In this document: positions 25,366 to 34,815 of the stretch, in pieces
Layout of the letters: every line of letters starts with the position of its first letter
How positions within the stretch are numbered: the first letter of the stretch is position 1
Assembly: GCA_018065985.1 (NCBI GenBank)
Contig: JAGHSF010000057.1
Span: forward strand, 1 to 46,779
Source of the DNA: Candidatus Cryptobacteroides choladohippi
GTDB taxonomy: Bacteria > Bacteroidota > Bacteroidia > Bacteroidales > UBA932
DNA: 46,779 bases
Direction of reading: 5' to 3'
The notes under the pieces: model-generated
Seen by the model: only the letters and a program-made list of their open reading frames with translations
Databases searched by the model: none
What the model was told of the DNA's origin: nothing
Made by a program: the position numbers and the translations under genes

Positions 25366-26703
25366 ATGAATTTTAAGGAAATTTTCGCAGCCGTTGCTGC
25401 AGTATCAGGTATTTTTGCCGCTTCATGCACCAAAGAGGCAGATTCTCTCTCTTCTGCAACTGTGAAGGTCTTTACAGCCACCATCGAGGAGAGCAACTGC
25501 AAGACTACCCTCACCGAAGCCGGCAAGGTTTTTTGGGAGGAGGGCGATCGGATTGCAATCAATGGCAACAGTGTTGCTCCTGCATTCGAGTACGAGGCAA
25601 CGCCTGTTGCAGGCAGTCCTTCTATTGCGACGTTCACCTCCGTGGACCCGTCAAGGACTCCTTCGGCCCCATATGTGGCTATGTATCCGGCAAGTCTCTT
25701 CAATGGGTCCAACAGTGGTGTTTATCTGCTGCCTTCAGCCCAGAAATACGAAGCAGGCAAGTTCGTCGCGCCTATGTATGCCGAGAGTGAAACAGCCTAT
25801 CTGAGTTTCAAAAATATATGCGGCGTTTTCTGTTTCTCTCTCAAGGGCGACTGCATAGTGAAAAGCATATCAGTCGACACCAATGCAGGGGGTGAGAATA
25901 TTTGCGGAGGTTTCAACATTAACAGTAACCTTGAAATCGAATTTAACAATGGTCATCAGAATGTCACACTTGATTGTGCAGATGGCGTTCAGCTCAACAA
26001 GGAGACACCTGTTTCTTTCTACATCTATCTGCCTCCCCAGACTTACACGGCTGGCATGAAGATTTCCGTAAATAAAGCTGACGGTTCGACTTTCGAGAAG
26101 GTAACGCAGAAGGATGTAACGGTAGAGCGCAATACAATATATGGCTTCAATTGGACATTGCCTTCTCCGCGTCCGGGAACAAAAGGCACTACAGCCGCAG
26201 AGACTTCTGCTGGCAAAATAGATGTTCCCTGGGTTCAGCTCTGGGAGAACGGCCCCAAGTGGGCTGAATACAATTATGGCGTTACGGATGGAAGCATAAC
26301 AGGTTGTGGTTCATATATCGGATGTCGCATGACTAAAGGATGGGGAAGCAACTGGCGCAGGCCATCGAAGGAAGAAATTCAGGCCTTGGTGAACAATTGC
26401 GATCATTCTTGGGATGAAGACAAAAAAGGTGTATGGTTTACCGGAAGGGACGATTATGCTGCAAACAGGGTGTTCTTTCCGGCAGCCGGATTCGAGGTGG
26501 CCACTGGAAAAGAAATCAAAGATGCAGGAAAAGTAGGCCATTATCTCTCGTCCGATAATCATCAGGAACAGTCTTATATAAAGGCGTTCATGCTCAATTT
26601 CGAGCACAAGGATGATGGCACTACTTCAGTAGGAGCAGCAGACTATACTGCTGAATTGGGAGCTGTCGTGAATGAGTTCACTGTACGCTTCGTGGTGAAC
26701 TAG
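25366..26703 (+). CDS. Fimbrillin-like lipoprotein with C-terminal FISUMP-like domain
   Basis: The 445-residue protein has lipobox AASC with Cys21. The N-terminal half (about 25-260) resembles fimbrillin-family surface proteins: KVFTATIEESNCKTTLTEAGKVFWEEGDRIAINGN and YVAMYPAS are typical. The C-terminal half (about 285-445) with WAEYNYGV, GWGSNWRRPSKEEIQALVNNC and RVFFPAAGF resembles the FISUMP-type domain, likely adhesive. It probably sits on the outer surface. The region is visibly richer in A/T than its neighbours, which fits a variable or acquired surface gene. Confidence 0.82.
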   Translation: MNFKEIFAAVAAVSGIFAASCTKEADSLSSATVKVFTATIEESNCKTTLTEAGKVFWEEGDRIAINGNSVAPAFEYEATPVAGSPSIATFTSVDPSRTPSAPYVAMYPASLFNGSNSGVYLLPSAQKYEAGKFVAPMYAESETAYLSFKNICGVFCFSLKGDCIVKSISVDTNAGGENICGGFNINSNLEIEFNNGHQNVTLDCADGVQLNKETPVSFYIYLPPQTYTAGMKISVNKADGSTFEKVTQKDVTVERNTIYGFNWTLPSPRPGTKGTTAAETSAGKIDVPWVQLWENGPKWAEYNYGVTDGSITGCGSYIGCRMTKGWGSNWRRPSKEEIQALVNNCDHSWDEDKKGVWFTGRDDYAANRVFFPAAGFEVATGKEIKDAGKVGHYLSSDNHQEQSYIKAFMLNFEHKDDGTTSVGAADYTAELGAVVNEFTVRFVVN

Positions 26704-26744
26704 CCTGTTCGGACGGTGCTTGCGGAGTCCCGTTCAAGGAAAGA

Positions 26745-26870
26745 ATGCTTTTCCTCCAGGTGACGAAGAAACTCGTGATCCTATTGTCGCTCTTGCTCAT
26801 GAAGGAGGGCTTGGCGAGAAAGATTTGCGAGGTGGAAGAGGTAAAGAAAAGCAAGCCCCTGATTATCTGA
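26745..26870 (+). CDS. Possible small hydrophobic peptide (41 aa), low confidence
   Basis: An ATG-started frame of 41 residues has a hydrophobic core (KKLVILLSLLLM) followed by a charged tail (RKICEVEEVKKSK). It lies in the 214-nt gap between the fimbrillin-like gene and yidD. It has no recognised homologue, and the gap could simply be spacer or the remains of another gene. Confidence 0.2.
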   Translation: MLFLQVTKKLVILLSLLLMKEGLARKICEVEEVKKSKPLII

Positions 26871-26917
26871 TTGTAAGCACACTTGAGGATACAGGGAGGT
26901 GATTCCCGGTTGGAATG

Positions 26918-27148
26918 CTAGGGCACGGGGTCATAGCCTGACCCTCCGCCGGGGCGGCAGCGCAGGATTCTCTTGAGAGACAGCCAGAAACCCTTGACAG
27001 GCCCGTATTTGCGGAAGGCCTCGAGGGCGTATTGGCTGCAGGTGGGGGTGAAGCGGCAGGTGGGTGCCGGCTTCAGGGGAGAGATGCAGGTCTGGTAGAA
27101 CTTTATCAGCAGGATGAACGGGGCGGCGAGTAACTGCTTTACTGACAT
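26918..27148 (-). CDS. yidD: Membrane protein insertion efficiency factor YidD
   Basis: The protein is 76 residues and shows the YidD signature: a membrane-facing helix [15 protein letters not shown], then [19 protein letters not shown] with its conserved cysteines, and [14 protein letters not shown] at the end. YidD aids insertion of inner-membrane proteins with YidC. It overlaps rnpA by 10 nt, the standard pairing. Confidence 0.94.
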   Translation of the reverse strand: MSVKQLLAAPFILLIKFYQTCISPLKPAPTCRFTPTCSQYALEAFRKYGPVKGFWLSLKRILRCRPGGGSGYDPVP

Positions 27149-27510
27149 ATGGCCTTGCTTATCCTGCAGAGTATTGCGGCCACTTCCTCGCGTATTGCGG
27201 CCGAGTCTGCGATTTCGGGGGAGTTGTACACGAACATCACATCCACCGGAGCGGTGGCAAGTGCCTTCTGGGTCCGGTATGCCTCGCGCATGCGGCGCTT
27301 CAGGAGGTTGCGCTTGACAGCGCGCTTGAAGAACTTCTTGGGCACGCCTGTCATGATGCGTGAGAACTCCGCGCCTTCGGGACGCGCTGTCCAGCAGTAT
27401 TTGATGTGGCTTGTGCCTCCCCAGTGCCCACACTTCACCAGTGCGGCAATGGTAGTCTTCCCGCACAGCCTTTCCTCCTTGCAGAGGCCGTTTGTGCCGG
27501 GAACGTACAT
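27139..27510 (-). CDS. rnpA: Ribonuclease P protein component
   Basis: The 123-residue basic protein has the RNP-binding core [17 protein letters not shown], which matches the RnpA RNR motif, after an N-terminal segment [13 protein letters not shown]. It is the protein subunit of RNase P and matures tRNA 5' ends. It is not next to rpmH here; in Bacteroidales the order hemD-rnpA-yidD is usual. The start ATG at 27510 overlaps the hemD stop by one base. Confidence 0.92.
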   Translation of the reverse strand: MYVPGTNGLCKEERLCGKTTIAALVKCGHWGGTSHIKYCWTARPEGAEFSRIMTGVPKKFFKRAVKRNLLKRRMREAYRTQKALATAPVDVMFVYNSPEIADSAAIREEVAAILCRISKAICQ

Positions 27511-28244
27511 TATTTGAGGGAACTCAGATAGTTTTCGATGGTCTTTGCGGCGCTGGGTGCGTCAGGGGTGGGACCCTGTGCGGCAATCTGCAGACCTTCC
27601 TCTTCCATCGAACGGGCGATGCTCTTTCCGTATGCGATGATCTTCAGGTCTCCCTGCTTGAAGTCGGGGAAGTTCTCCTTGATGCTTCTGATGTCAAAGG
27701 GGTTGTAGAGTACTGCGATGTCGTAGTCATGAAGGTCGAAGCCGTGCAGGTCCTGAGGAACTGACTTCACGAGAACGCCCACGGTATAGTCGAGCCCTGC
27801 CTTCTCGAAAAGGGAGGTCATGGCGTCGACGTTTGAGCCTTCTGACGTTGCGATGAGGAACTTCTCGCCCTTGTGTTTGGGGCCGATGAGGGAGATGACA
27901 GAGTCGGGCTTGCCGTTTCCGAAGAAGATCTTGCGCTTGCGGTAGACGATGTGCTTCTGAAGATACATCGCAACCACCTCTGTGGTACAGAAGTACTTCA
28001 TGGTCTCGGGAACCTTGAAACGCATCTCTTCTGCCATGTAGAAGAAAGCGTCGATTGCATGGCGTGAAGAGAACACGATTGCCGTGTAGTCGGGAAGATT
28101 GATCCTCTGGGCTCTGAACTCTTTGGGAGAGATGGGCTCTATGAGGAACAGGGGACGGAAATCCACCTGAGCTTCGAACTTGGAAACTATCGGCTCGTAG
28201 GGGGCCATATTTGACGGGGCCTGCTGGGAAACCAGTATCTTCAT
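27510..28244 (-). CDS. hemD: Uroporphyrinogen-III synthase family protein
   Basis: The 244-residue protein has the two-domain HemD fold, with weak sequence conservation as usual for the family. Recognisable segments are [23 protein letters not shown] and the C-terminal [20 protein letters not shown]. It closes hydroxymethylbilane to uroporphyrinogen III in tetrapyrrole synthesis. The Bacteroidota arrangement DUF4271-hemD-rnpA supports the call. No other heme genes are adjacent, so activity should be treated as likely rather than certain. Confidence 0.85.
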   Translation of the reverse strand: MKILVSQQAPSNMAPYEPIVSKFEAQVDFRPLFLIEPISPKEFRAQRINLPDYTAIVFSSRHAIDAFFYMAEEMRFKVPETMKYFCTTEVVAMYLQKHIVYRKRKIFFGNGKPDSVISLIGPKHKGEKFLIATSEGSNVDAMTSLFEKAGLDYTVGVLVKSVPQDLHGFDLHDYDIAVLYNPFDIRSIKENFPDFKQGDLKIIAYGKSIARSMEEEGLQIAAQGPTPDAPSAAKTIENYLSSLK

Positions 28245-28259
28245 CTTGTCGTCTGTTTT

Positions 28260-28976
28260 CTAAAAGACAATGGCGCTTGCAATCAATAAGCCCATTGGCA
28301 TCAATTCAAGGGCGCAAAGATACAAAATAGTTGAAAAACCATTGCAATTTGCCGCTAAAATTTGTCCTTCCCTGAAGAAGGCAAATGCGTACACAGCAAT
28401 CATTTCCCACTGCAGAACACGGCGTATGGCTGCATCAGGGGCCTTTTTTACCACTCCGAAGGCAACTGTCAGGAGCATCAGAATCACAAGCACGATGAAG
28501 AAGGTATACATCACTCTGTGCACTGCGTGAGCCTTTTCCTGGTCGTGACGCCGGGGGCGGGCCACCAGCATATGGATGATGTGGCGGACAAGGAGGAATG
28601 CCACAAGGACGCCGGCAGTGGCAGCCAGGGAGATGCCATACGGCATGGCCTGCAGGAAGCCGGCCGGGTAGAGGGCGTATCTGTCGCACATCATGCAGAA
28701 AGGTATGGTCATCAGGGCTGCCGAGATGTTTCTGGACCTGGCCACGCTGACGCTGTGCTCGAGGCTTATTGCGCCCCTGGAAGTCTTGAAGTTGTGGGTT
28801 ATTGCGGGGAAGATGCTGAGAAGGTCCACAAGGTCGATCAGCAGCAGGACTATGGCAACCGCCATGACTATGCGGTTGGTCAGGCACTGGTTCCACGGCA
28901 GGGCATTCACCGTGCTCTGCAGCGGCTGATCCGACATCAGCAGCGACCCTTGCCTGAATATCTCGTCCGGAAGCAT
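28260..28976 (-). CDS. DUF4271 multi-pass membrane protein
   Basis: The 238-residue protein has an N-terminal soluble part and about six hydrophobic helices (for example IVMAVAIVLLLIDLVDLL and MYTFFIVLVILMLLTVAFG). The position directly before hemD and the shape match DUF4271, a Bacteroidota-only family of unknown role. Its start overlaps the SUI1 stop by one base. It would lie in the inner membrane. Confidence 0.85.
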   Translation of the reverse strand: MLPDEIFRQGSLLMSDQPLQSTVNALPWNQCLTNRIVMAVAIVLLLIDLVDLLSIFPAITHNFKTSRGAISLEHSVSVARSRNISAALMTIPFCMMCDRYALYPAGFLQAMPYGISLAATAGVLVAFLLVRHIIHMLVARPRRHDQEKAHAVHRVMYTFFIVLVILMLLTVAFGVVKKAPDAAIRRVLQWEMIAVYAFAFFREGQILAANCNGFSTILYLCALELMPMGLLIASAIVF

Positions 28977-29320
28977 CAGTTTCCTCTCTTTGCGTTGTAT
29001 CCCATGCCCTGCAGGAGAGCGACAATCTTGTCCCGCAGGTCACCCTGGATGGTTATCTCCCCGTCCTTTGCGGTGCCCCCGACCCCGCACTTTGTCTTCA
29101 GCGTCTTCGCGAGTGCGGCAAGGTCGTCCTGAGTGCCCACGAATCCTTCGATCAGGGTTACCTGCTTGCCTGCGCGCTGCCGGCGGTCTATGCGGACTAT
29201 GAGACGCTGCCTGCCGGGCTCAAGTGTCTCATCCTCAACCCGCTCGGGCTCATTGTATTTGAAGTCGGGATTGGTGGAATAGACCACCCCCAGACGTTTC
29301 TTCCAGTCGTTGTCTGCCAT
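28976..29320 (-). CDS. SUI1/eIF1-family translation factor (YciH-like)
   Basis: The protein is 114 residues. The C-terminal SUI1 core is present: RQRAGKQVTLIEGFVG, LAKTLKTKCGVGGTAKDGEITIQGD. Bacterial YciH-type proteins are thought to influence start-site selection. It heads the operon SUI1-DUF4271-hemD-rnpA-yidD. Start ATG 29320 follows a -7 element by 15 nt. Confidence 0.92.
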   Translation of the reverse strand: MADNDWKKRLGVVYSTNPDFKYNEPERVEDETLEPGRQRLIVRIDRRQRAGKQVTLIEGFVGTQDDLAALAKTLKTKCGVGGTAKDGEITIQGDLRDKIVALLQGMGYNAKRGN

Positions 29321-29331
29321 ATAGCACAATT

Positions 29332-29365
29332 TTTGCAAAGATAAGGATTTCCTTTTGTATCTTTG
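29332..29365 (+). promoter_or_regulatory. Promoter of the DUF2723 gene
   Basis: TTTG at 29332-29335, 22 nt, then TATCTTTG at 29358-29365. The ATG is at 29372, so the transcript is expected to be leaderless or nearly so. Confidence 0.75.
29336..29343 (-). promoter_or_regulatory. -7 promoter element for the SUI1-yidD operon
   Basis: TATCTTTG on the minus strand lies 15 nt upstream of the SUI1 ATG. A -33 element is not obvious. The site lies within the divergent promoter at 29332-29365. Confidence 0.7.
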
Positions 29366-29371
29366 CAGGCT

Positions 29372-32300
29372 ATGGATAACAAGAAGTTCAATTTGTGGAA
29401 CGGCATATGCGCTGCAGCCGCTTTTGTGGTTTCAGCCGTTACCTACCTCCTGACTATAGAACCCAGTGCCTCTTTCTGGGACTGCGGCGAGTTCATCGCA
29501 TCTTCATACAAGCTTGAGGTGGGCCATCCTCCCGGAAACCCCATGTTCCAGCTTATTGCAAGGCTGTTCACCATGTTCGGCGACAACATGCACGCCGCCA
29601 TACTGGTGAATGCCATGAGCGCCCTTTGCTCGGCACTGACCATCCTTCTGCTCTACCTGACAATCGTCTGGCTTGCGAAGCGGCTTGCTGAACCCTCTGA
29701 GGGTGGCTATTCCGGCGCCCAGGCCGTGTCCATCTTCGGCTCAGGCCTTGTGGGCTCCCTTGTTTACTGCTTCTCCGACACCTTCTGGTTCTCGGCGGTC
29801 GAGGGTGAAGTGTACGCTATGAGTTCGCTCTTCACGGCTCTGGTATTCTGGGCCATGACCAGGTGGTACGACAAGGCGGACGAGCCTCACGCGAACCGCT
29901 GGATTGTGCTCATCGCATTTCTTATGGGCCTCAGCATTGGTGTGCATCTGCTCAATCTGCTCGCCATCCCTGCGCTGGTGTTCATGTTCTACTACCGCCG
30001 CAGGGAGGACGGAAAGTTCAGCTTCGGCGAACTGGTGAAGATATTCGCTGTGGGTGTGGCAATCCTCGCCGTCATCCTCTTTGCAATCGTGCCCTGGCTT
30101 CCCAAGCTTGCGGCATACTCCGACCTCGTGTTCGTGAACGTGTTCGGCCTGCCATACAACACCGGAGCGGCATTCTTCATGGTCCTCGTGCTGGGATTGT
30201 GCTTCTGGGGACTGTTCCGTACGCTTGCCAGAGGCAAGGTGTTCTGGAATACCGCCCTGCTTTGCCTCACCACGATCATAATCGGTTTCAGCGTATTCAG
30301 CGTCGATGTCATCCGCTCATGCGCAAAGACTCCCACCAACGAGTATCAGCCCGACAACGCCTTCACTCTCGTGCGCTATCTCAGCCGCGAGCAGTACGGC
30401 AAGAACCCTCTTGTCTACGGTCAGTATTACGGTGCGCCCTATGAGCTGACGCAGAAGAAGTACTGGGCTCCCCTGGACGGCAAGTACAAGAAGGTGGACG
30501 GTCCGGTGGACGCTAGCTACGACGCATCCGGAAAGATGCTGTTCCCGCGCATGTGGAGCACCAGCGGAGACGGCTCCTACGAGAATTTCTACGAGGCGTA
30601 CACCCGTGGCAAGGGCAGAAAGGTGCCCGGCGCCAAGGTGCGCAAGCCCACGATGGGTGCAAACCTCAGCTATTTCTTCGACTATCAGCTGAACTGGATG
30701 TACTGCGCTACTTCATGTGGAACTTCGTCGGGCGCCAGAACGAGGTGCACAGCCCTACTCCGGGCGACATCTTCCACGGCAACTGGGAGAGTGGTATAAA
30801 GTTCCTCGATGCCCTGAGGCTAGGCGACCAGAGCGATGCTCCTTCATGCCTTGCCGACAACAAGGGCAAGAACCATTACTTCTTCCTTCCTCTGCTGCTT
30901 GGCCTTCTCGGACTGTTCTTCCAGTTCGACCGCGACAAACGCGGCTCATGGCTTACCTTCCTGATGTTCTTCATGACGGGCATAGCCATCGTGATTTATC
31001 TGAACCAGCCTCCGTTCCAGGTGAGGGAGAGGGACTACGCGTATGCGGGGTCGTTCTATTTCTTCAGTGCCTGGGTCGGCCTCGGCGTGATGGCTGTCAT
31101 CAGGGCGCTGGACAAGGTTCTGAAGGGCAAGGGCGGTGTGGCGCTGGCAGTTGCCGCATCTGCGGCATGCATGCTTGTCCCCGTTCAGATGGCCGGCCAG
31201 AACTGGGATGACCACGACCGTTCCAACCGCCGTACCGCAGTGGAAATGGCAACGAACTACCTTAACTCGGTGCCGGAGAACGGAATCCTCATCACTCACG
31301 GAGACAATGATACCTTCCCGCTCTGGTATGCGCAGGAAGTCGAGAATGTGCGCACCGACGTCCGTATCTGCAATACATCTCTGCTCGGTACAGACTGGCA
31401 CATCGATCAGATGACATGGGCCTGCAACGAGTCCGCCCCTCTGAACATCACCGTGCCGCACGTGCAGTATCTCTACGGCACGAACGAGTATGTACCTATT
31501 TATGACGTGCGCGAGGATGTCATGGACATCAAGGATGTTATGCTTCTGTTCAAGCATCCCGATGTCAAGGCTCCGATGAGCAGCGGGCGCAAGGTGGACT
31601 ACATCGCGTCCCGCCGCATCAGAATGGCTGTCAACAAGGAGAACTGCGTCAAGTACGGCATCGTGAGCGAGAAGGATGCGGCGATGATCCCAGACAGCAT
31701 CACCCTTCGCATCTCCGATGACAAAGAGTACCTCAGCAAGCCCGAGATCTTCATGCTCGACCTTCTGAGCAACTACGAATGGGACCGTCCGCTGGTTCTG
31801 CTCAGCATGGGCGGCGACATCAACATAGGCATCAAGGAATACCTGGAGCACCAGGGATATTCGTTCAAGTTCACTCCCATCAAGAGCAAGACCAGCACCA
31901 GCGCTGCGGGTTATGTCGACACCGACAACCTGTATCGTCTGATGACGGAGGTGTATAAGTTCGATGCCGTATCGGCAGATAACTATTTCATTGATTACCA
32001 GAATCTTTACACGCACCTCGGGGTGATGAGCCTGCGATCTCTGTTCTACATGGCGGCCGAGTGCTTCATGAAGCACGGAGAGGACGGGCGTGCGCTCGAG
32101 ATGCTCGACAGAGGTGTCGAGGTGATGAAGAACTATCCCATCGAGACTGTACCCCTGGGCTTCTCCGGCAACGACTTCATCGTCATCGAGATGATAGAGG
32201 ACTACTATAAGCTCGGACAGGCCGACAAGGCAGGAAAACTCGCGGAGCAGCTCGCTGCGGAGCTTCTGCAGGCGGCGAAATTCTATATTGAATTCTACGA

Positions 32301-32448
32301 ATATGCTTCGTCCGACTTCGAGATGACGGGCAACTACATCTACTATCTGGCCGACACTGTCAAGGCAGGCGGCGACGGGGAGTTGTCAGACAGGCTGACC
32401 CAGTCACTGACTCAGCTCATAGAGATAGCATCGAAGATAGGCGACTAG
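29372..32448 (+). pseudogene. DUF2723 membrane protein, interrupted by a one-base frameshift
   Basis: The first frame covers about 440 residues with N-terminal membrane helices and SFWDCGEFIASSYKLEVGHPPG, the DUF2723 signature (O-mannosyltransferase-like GT-C fold). After NWMY at about 30703 the frame breaks. The correct continuation, RYFMWNFVGRQNEVHSPTPG, is in the +1 frame and goes on to 32448. Adding one G between 30705 and 30706 restores TACTGGCGC and gives one 1025-residue protein with the expected MYWRYFMWNF. It is either a real mutation or a lost G in a GG pair during sequencing. The C-terminal half carries helices, a soluble domain and a helical end. Confidence 0.88.
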
Positions 32449-33431
32449 CGTTCGAGTCGCACCACGATCGAGAGCGGGAGGACTTTGCCGAACTTATCAG
32501 CCAAGGCGAGTTCCCCGCTTTCAATCTGTCTTATGCCGGTGAACGCCTGCTTTGCGACGGTTTCTCCCAGGGCGGCGCTGAAGCCGTTGGAATAGAGGTT
32601 CAGGACTACCCAGGAATCCTTTGGCTTGAGGATGCGGTTGACTGTCATCAGCATCTCGAAGAGGCACTCGTCGAGTTTCCACTTCTCGCCGTCGGGACCG
32701 TGGCCGTATGCGGGAGGGTCGAGTATGATGCCGTCGTACTGGTTGCCGCGCCGGGCCTCCCTCTGTGCGAATTTCATGGCGTCTTCCACTATCCAGCGTA
32801 TGCCGTCCATGCCGCTGTGCTCCATGTTGCCGCGGGCCCAGGTGACCACCTGGCGGACTGAATCGAGATGGGTTACGTCGGCTCCGGCAGCCTTCGCGGC
32901 CAGCGACGCACCTCCTGTGTAGGCGAATAGATTGAGTACTTTGGGCCTTTCGGCAGGTTTTGCGGCACGTTCGTTAGCGGGTAGCGACCGAAGGGAGCCG
33001 GGGGACGTTACGGGGGCAGAGCCCCCGTAAAGAATGGATTTGTTGCCTTGCGAAGCATGGCGATAAATCCACTCCCAATTTGGCGCCTGTTCGGGGAATA
33101 CTCCAACGTGCTTGAAGGAAGTGAGGCCGAGACGCAGGTCGAACTTCAGTCCGTCCTGCAGGCCTGGGTAGCTGATGTACCACTGGTCGTCCATCTTCTT
33201 GTGGCGGTTCCAGGTGCCGCTGTCTTCCTTGCCGGCCTTTCCGAAACCTGCTCCCGGCGTGAAGCTGGTATGTGTGAGCCTGCGCCACTGCTCCTCCGAC
33301 ATGCTCTTGTCCCAAAGGGCCTTGGGCTCGGGGCGTGCAAGCACGTAGGCACCAAATCGTTCCAGTTTTTCGCCTCGGCCGCTGTCAAGCAGCTCGTAAT
33401 CTTTCCAATTTGCTCCAGGGTATTCAATCAT
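32445..33431 (-). CDS. RlmI-type SAM-dependent rRNA methyltransferase with inserted palindromic segment
   Basis: The 328-residue protein has motif [27 protein letters not shown] and the catalytic motif [18 protein letters not shown]. These fit the class I RlmI/RlmK family, which methylates cytosine in 23S rRNA. The N-terminal PUA domain is not evident; the segment before motif I (residues 1-125) is a beta-rich domain. Residues 126-162 ([18 protein letters not shown] and on) are not part of the family pattern and are encoded by a GC-rich palindromic element. The frame stays open. The last 4 nt overlap the DUF2723 end. Confidence 0.88.
   Translation of the reverse strand: MIEYPGANWKDYELLDSGRGEKLERFGAYVLARPEPKALWDKSMSEEQWRRLTHTSFTPGAGFGKAGKEDSGTWNRHKKMDDQWYISYPGLQDGLKFDLRLGLTSFKHVGVFPEQAPNWEWIYRHASQGNKSILYGGSAPVTSPGSLRSLPANERAAKPAERPKVLNLFAYTGGASLAAKAAGADVTHLDSVRQVVTWARGNMEHSGMDGIRWIVEDAMKFAQREARRGNQYDGIILDPPAYGHGPDGEKWKLDECLFEMLMTVNRILKPKDSWVVLNLYSNGFSAALGETVAKQAFTGIRQIESGELALADKFGKVLPLSIVVRLER
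33008..33030. repeat. Palindromic core of an inserted element inside the methyltransferase gene
   Basis: A perfect 10-bp stem (33008-33017 with 33021-33030) has a 3-nt AGA loop. The surrounding segment of about 110 bp (32946-33056) has no match in the protein family and encodes low-complexity Gly/Ser/Pro residues. The layout resembles palindromic elements that insert in frame in genes, as in Rickettsia. No second copy is in this window. Confidence 0.6.
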
Positions 33432-33435
33432 AGTG

Positions 33436-33443
33436 CAAAGATA
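33436..33443 (-). promoter_or_regulatory. -7 promoter element for the methyltransferase gene
   Basis: TATCTTTG on the minus strand is only 4 nt from the ATG at 33431, so the start of transcription and the start codon coincide. Confidence 0.6.
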
Positions 33444-33456
33444 TTGAATAAATTGC

Positions 33457-33464
33457 TAAATTTG
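33457..33464 (+). promoter_or_regulatory. -7 promoter element for pgk
   Basis: TAAATTTG lies 33 nt upstream of the pgk ATG, leaving an A/C-rich leader (AAAACAACCAACAAT). The -33 element is not clear. Confidence 0.6.
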
Positions 33465-33497
33465 CAGACTGGAAATTCCAAAACAACCAACAATATT

Positions 33498-34748
33498 ATG
33501 CAGAACATTGCAACTTATGATTTCACTGGCAAAAAGGCCATCGTTCGAGTAGACTTCAACGTGCCCCTGAACGAGAACTTCGAAATTACCGATGACACCC
33601 GCATCCGTGCTGCCCTTCCTACCCTGAAGAAGGTTCTTGCAGGTGGTGGTTCTCTCATCATCATGTCCCACCTTGGCCGTCCCAAGAAGGTTGACCCCAA
33701 GTTCTCTCTCAAGCACATCCTTGCTCATGTATCAGAGTGCCTCGGCGTTCCCGTACAGTTCGCAGAGGACTGCCAGAAGGCTCAGGAGCAGGCTGCTGCC
33801 CTCAAGCCCGGTGAAGTTCTCCTTCTCGAGAACCTCCGCTTCTATGCTGAGGAGGAAGGCAAACCCCGCGGACTCGCAGACGATGCCACCGACGAGGAGA
33901 AGAAGGCTGCTAAGGCTGCCGTAAAGGAGAGCCAGAAGGAGTTCGTGAAGACTCTTGCCTCATACGCTGACTGCTATATCAACGATGCATTCGGTACAGC
34001 ACACCGCGCACACGGTTCAACCGCCCTCATCGCAAAGTACTTCCCCAACGACAAGATGTTCGGCTACCTCATGGAAGGCGAGATCAAGGCTATCGACAAC
34101 GTCCTCAAGAACGCTCAGCATCCTTTCACCGCAATCATCGGCGGCAGCAAGGTATCAAGCAAGCTCGCAGTTCTCGAGAACATGCTCGACAAGGTTGACA
34201 ACCTCATCATCGGTGGCGGTATGGGCTACACCTTCATCAAGGCTCAGGGCGGCCAGGTCGGCAACTCTCTCCACGAGGACGAGCTTATGCCCAACGCTCT
34301 CGAGATCCTTGCAAAGGCAAAGGAGAAGGGTGTGAACATCTATCTTTCAGTTCAGACTCTCGTGGCTGACGATTTCAGCGCAGACGCAAATACCAAGATC
34401 GTTCCTTCAAACCAGATTCCCGACGGTTGGGAGGGTGTTGACGCAGGTCCCGACTCGCTCGAGCGCTGGAGAAACGTCATCCTCGGCAGCAAGACTGTCC
34501 TCTGGAACGGCCCTGTGGGTGTGTTTGAGATCGACAAGTTCGCTCAGGGTACCCTCAGCATCGCAAAGGACCTCGCAGAGGTTACCGAGAAGGGCGCATA
34601 CACCCTCGTAGGCGGTGGCGACTCAGTTGCAGCCGTTACCCGCATGGGCTTCGCAAAGAAGGTCAGCTATGTTTCCACCGGTGGTGGTGCAATGCTCGAG
34701 GCTCTCGAAGGCAAGGTTCTTCCCGGCATCGCAGCAATCCAGGAGTAA
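33498..34748 (+). CDS. pgk: Phosphoglycerate kinase
   Basis: The 416-residue protein has the signature [20 protein letters not shown] near the N-terminus, [24 protein letters not shown], and C-terminal WNGPVGVFE and VGGGDSVAA for nucleotide binding. It makes ATP from 1,3-bisphosphoglycerate in glycolysis. A short insertion ([21 protein letters not shown]) lies after LLLENLRFY. Codon use is strongly biased, as in mdh. It is a single-gene unit ended by a strong hairpin. Confidence 0.97.
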   Translation: MQNIATYDFTGKKAIVRVDFNVPLNENFEITDDTRIRAALPTLKKVLAGGGSLIIMSHLGRPKKVDPKFSLKHILAHVSECLGVPVQFAEDCQKAQEQAAALKPGEVLLLENLRFYAEEEGKPRGLADDATDEEKKAAKAAVKESQKEFVKTLASYADCYINDAFGTAHRAHGSTALIAKYFPNDKMFGYLMEGEIKAIDNVLKNAQHPFTAIIGGSKVSSKLAVLENMLDKVDNLIIGGGMGYTFIKAQGGQVGNSLHEDELMPNALEILAKAKEKGVNIYLSVQTLVADDFSADANTKIVPSNQIPDGWEGVDAGPDSLERWRNVILGSKTVLWNGPVGVFEIDKFAQGTLSIAKDLAEVTEKGAYTLVGGGDSVAAVTRMGFAKKVSYVSTGGGAMLEALEGKVLPGIAAIQE

Positions 34749-34764
34749 TCAACTGACTCACAAT

Positions 34765-34798
34765 AAAAAAGGATGGCCCGAGCGGTCATCCTTTTTTT
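34765..34798. terminator. Bidirectional terminator between pgk and lgt
   Basis: A GGATG..CATCC stem with flanking A6 and T7 runs (34765-34798) works on both strands, between two convergent genes. Confidence 0.9.
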
Positions 34799-34815
34799 GT
34801 TGTATTCTATGCGGA

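Noticed and set aside
26704..26917. Possible remains of a mobile element after the fimbrillin-like gene
   Set aside because: No terminal repeats, target duplications or transposase residues are visible. Only a low-confidence small frame remains.
30690..30720. Programmed ribosomal frameshift in the DUF2723 gene
   Set aside because: There is no slippery heptamer or following pseudoknot, and a missing G in a GG pair explains the break.
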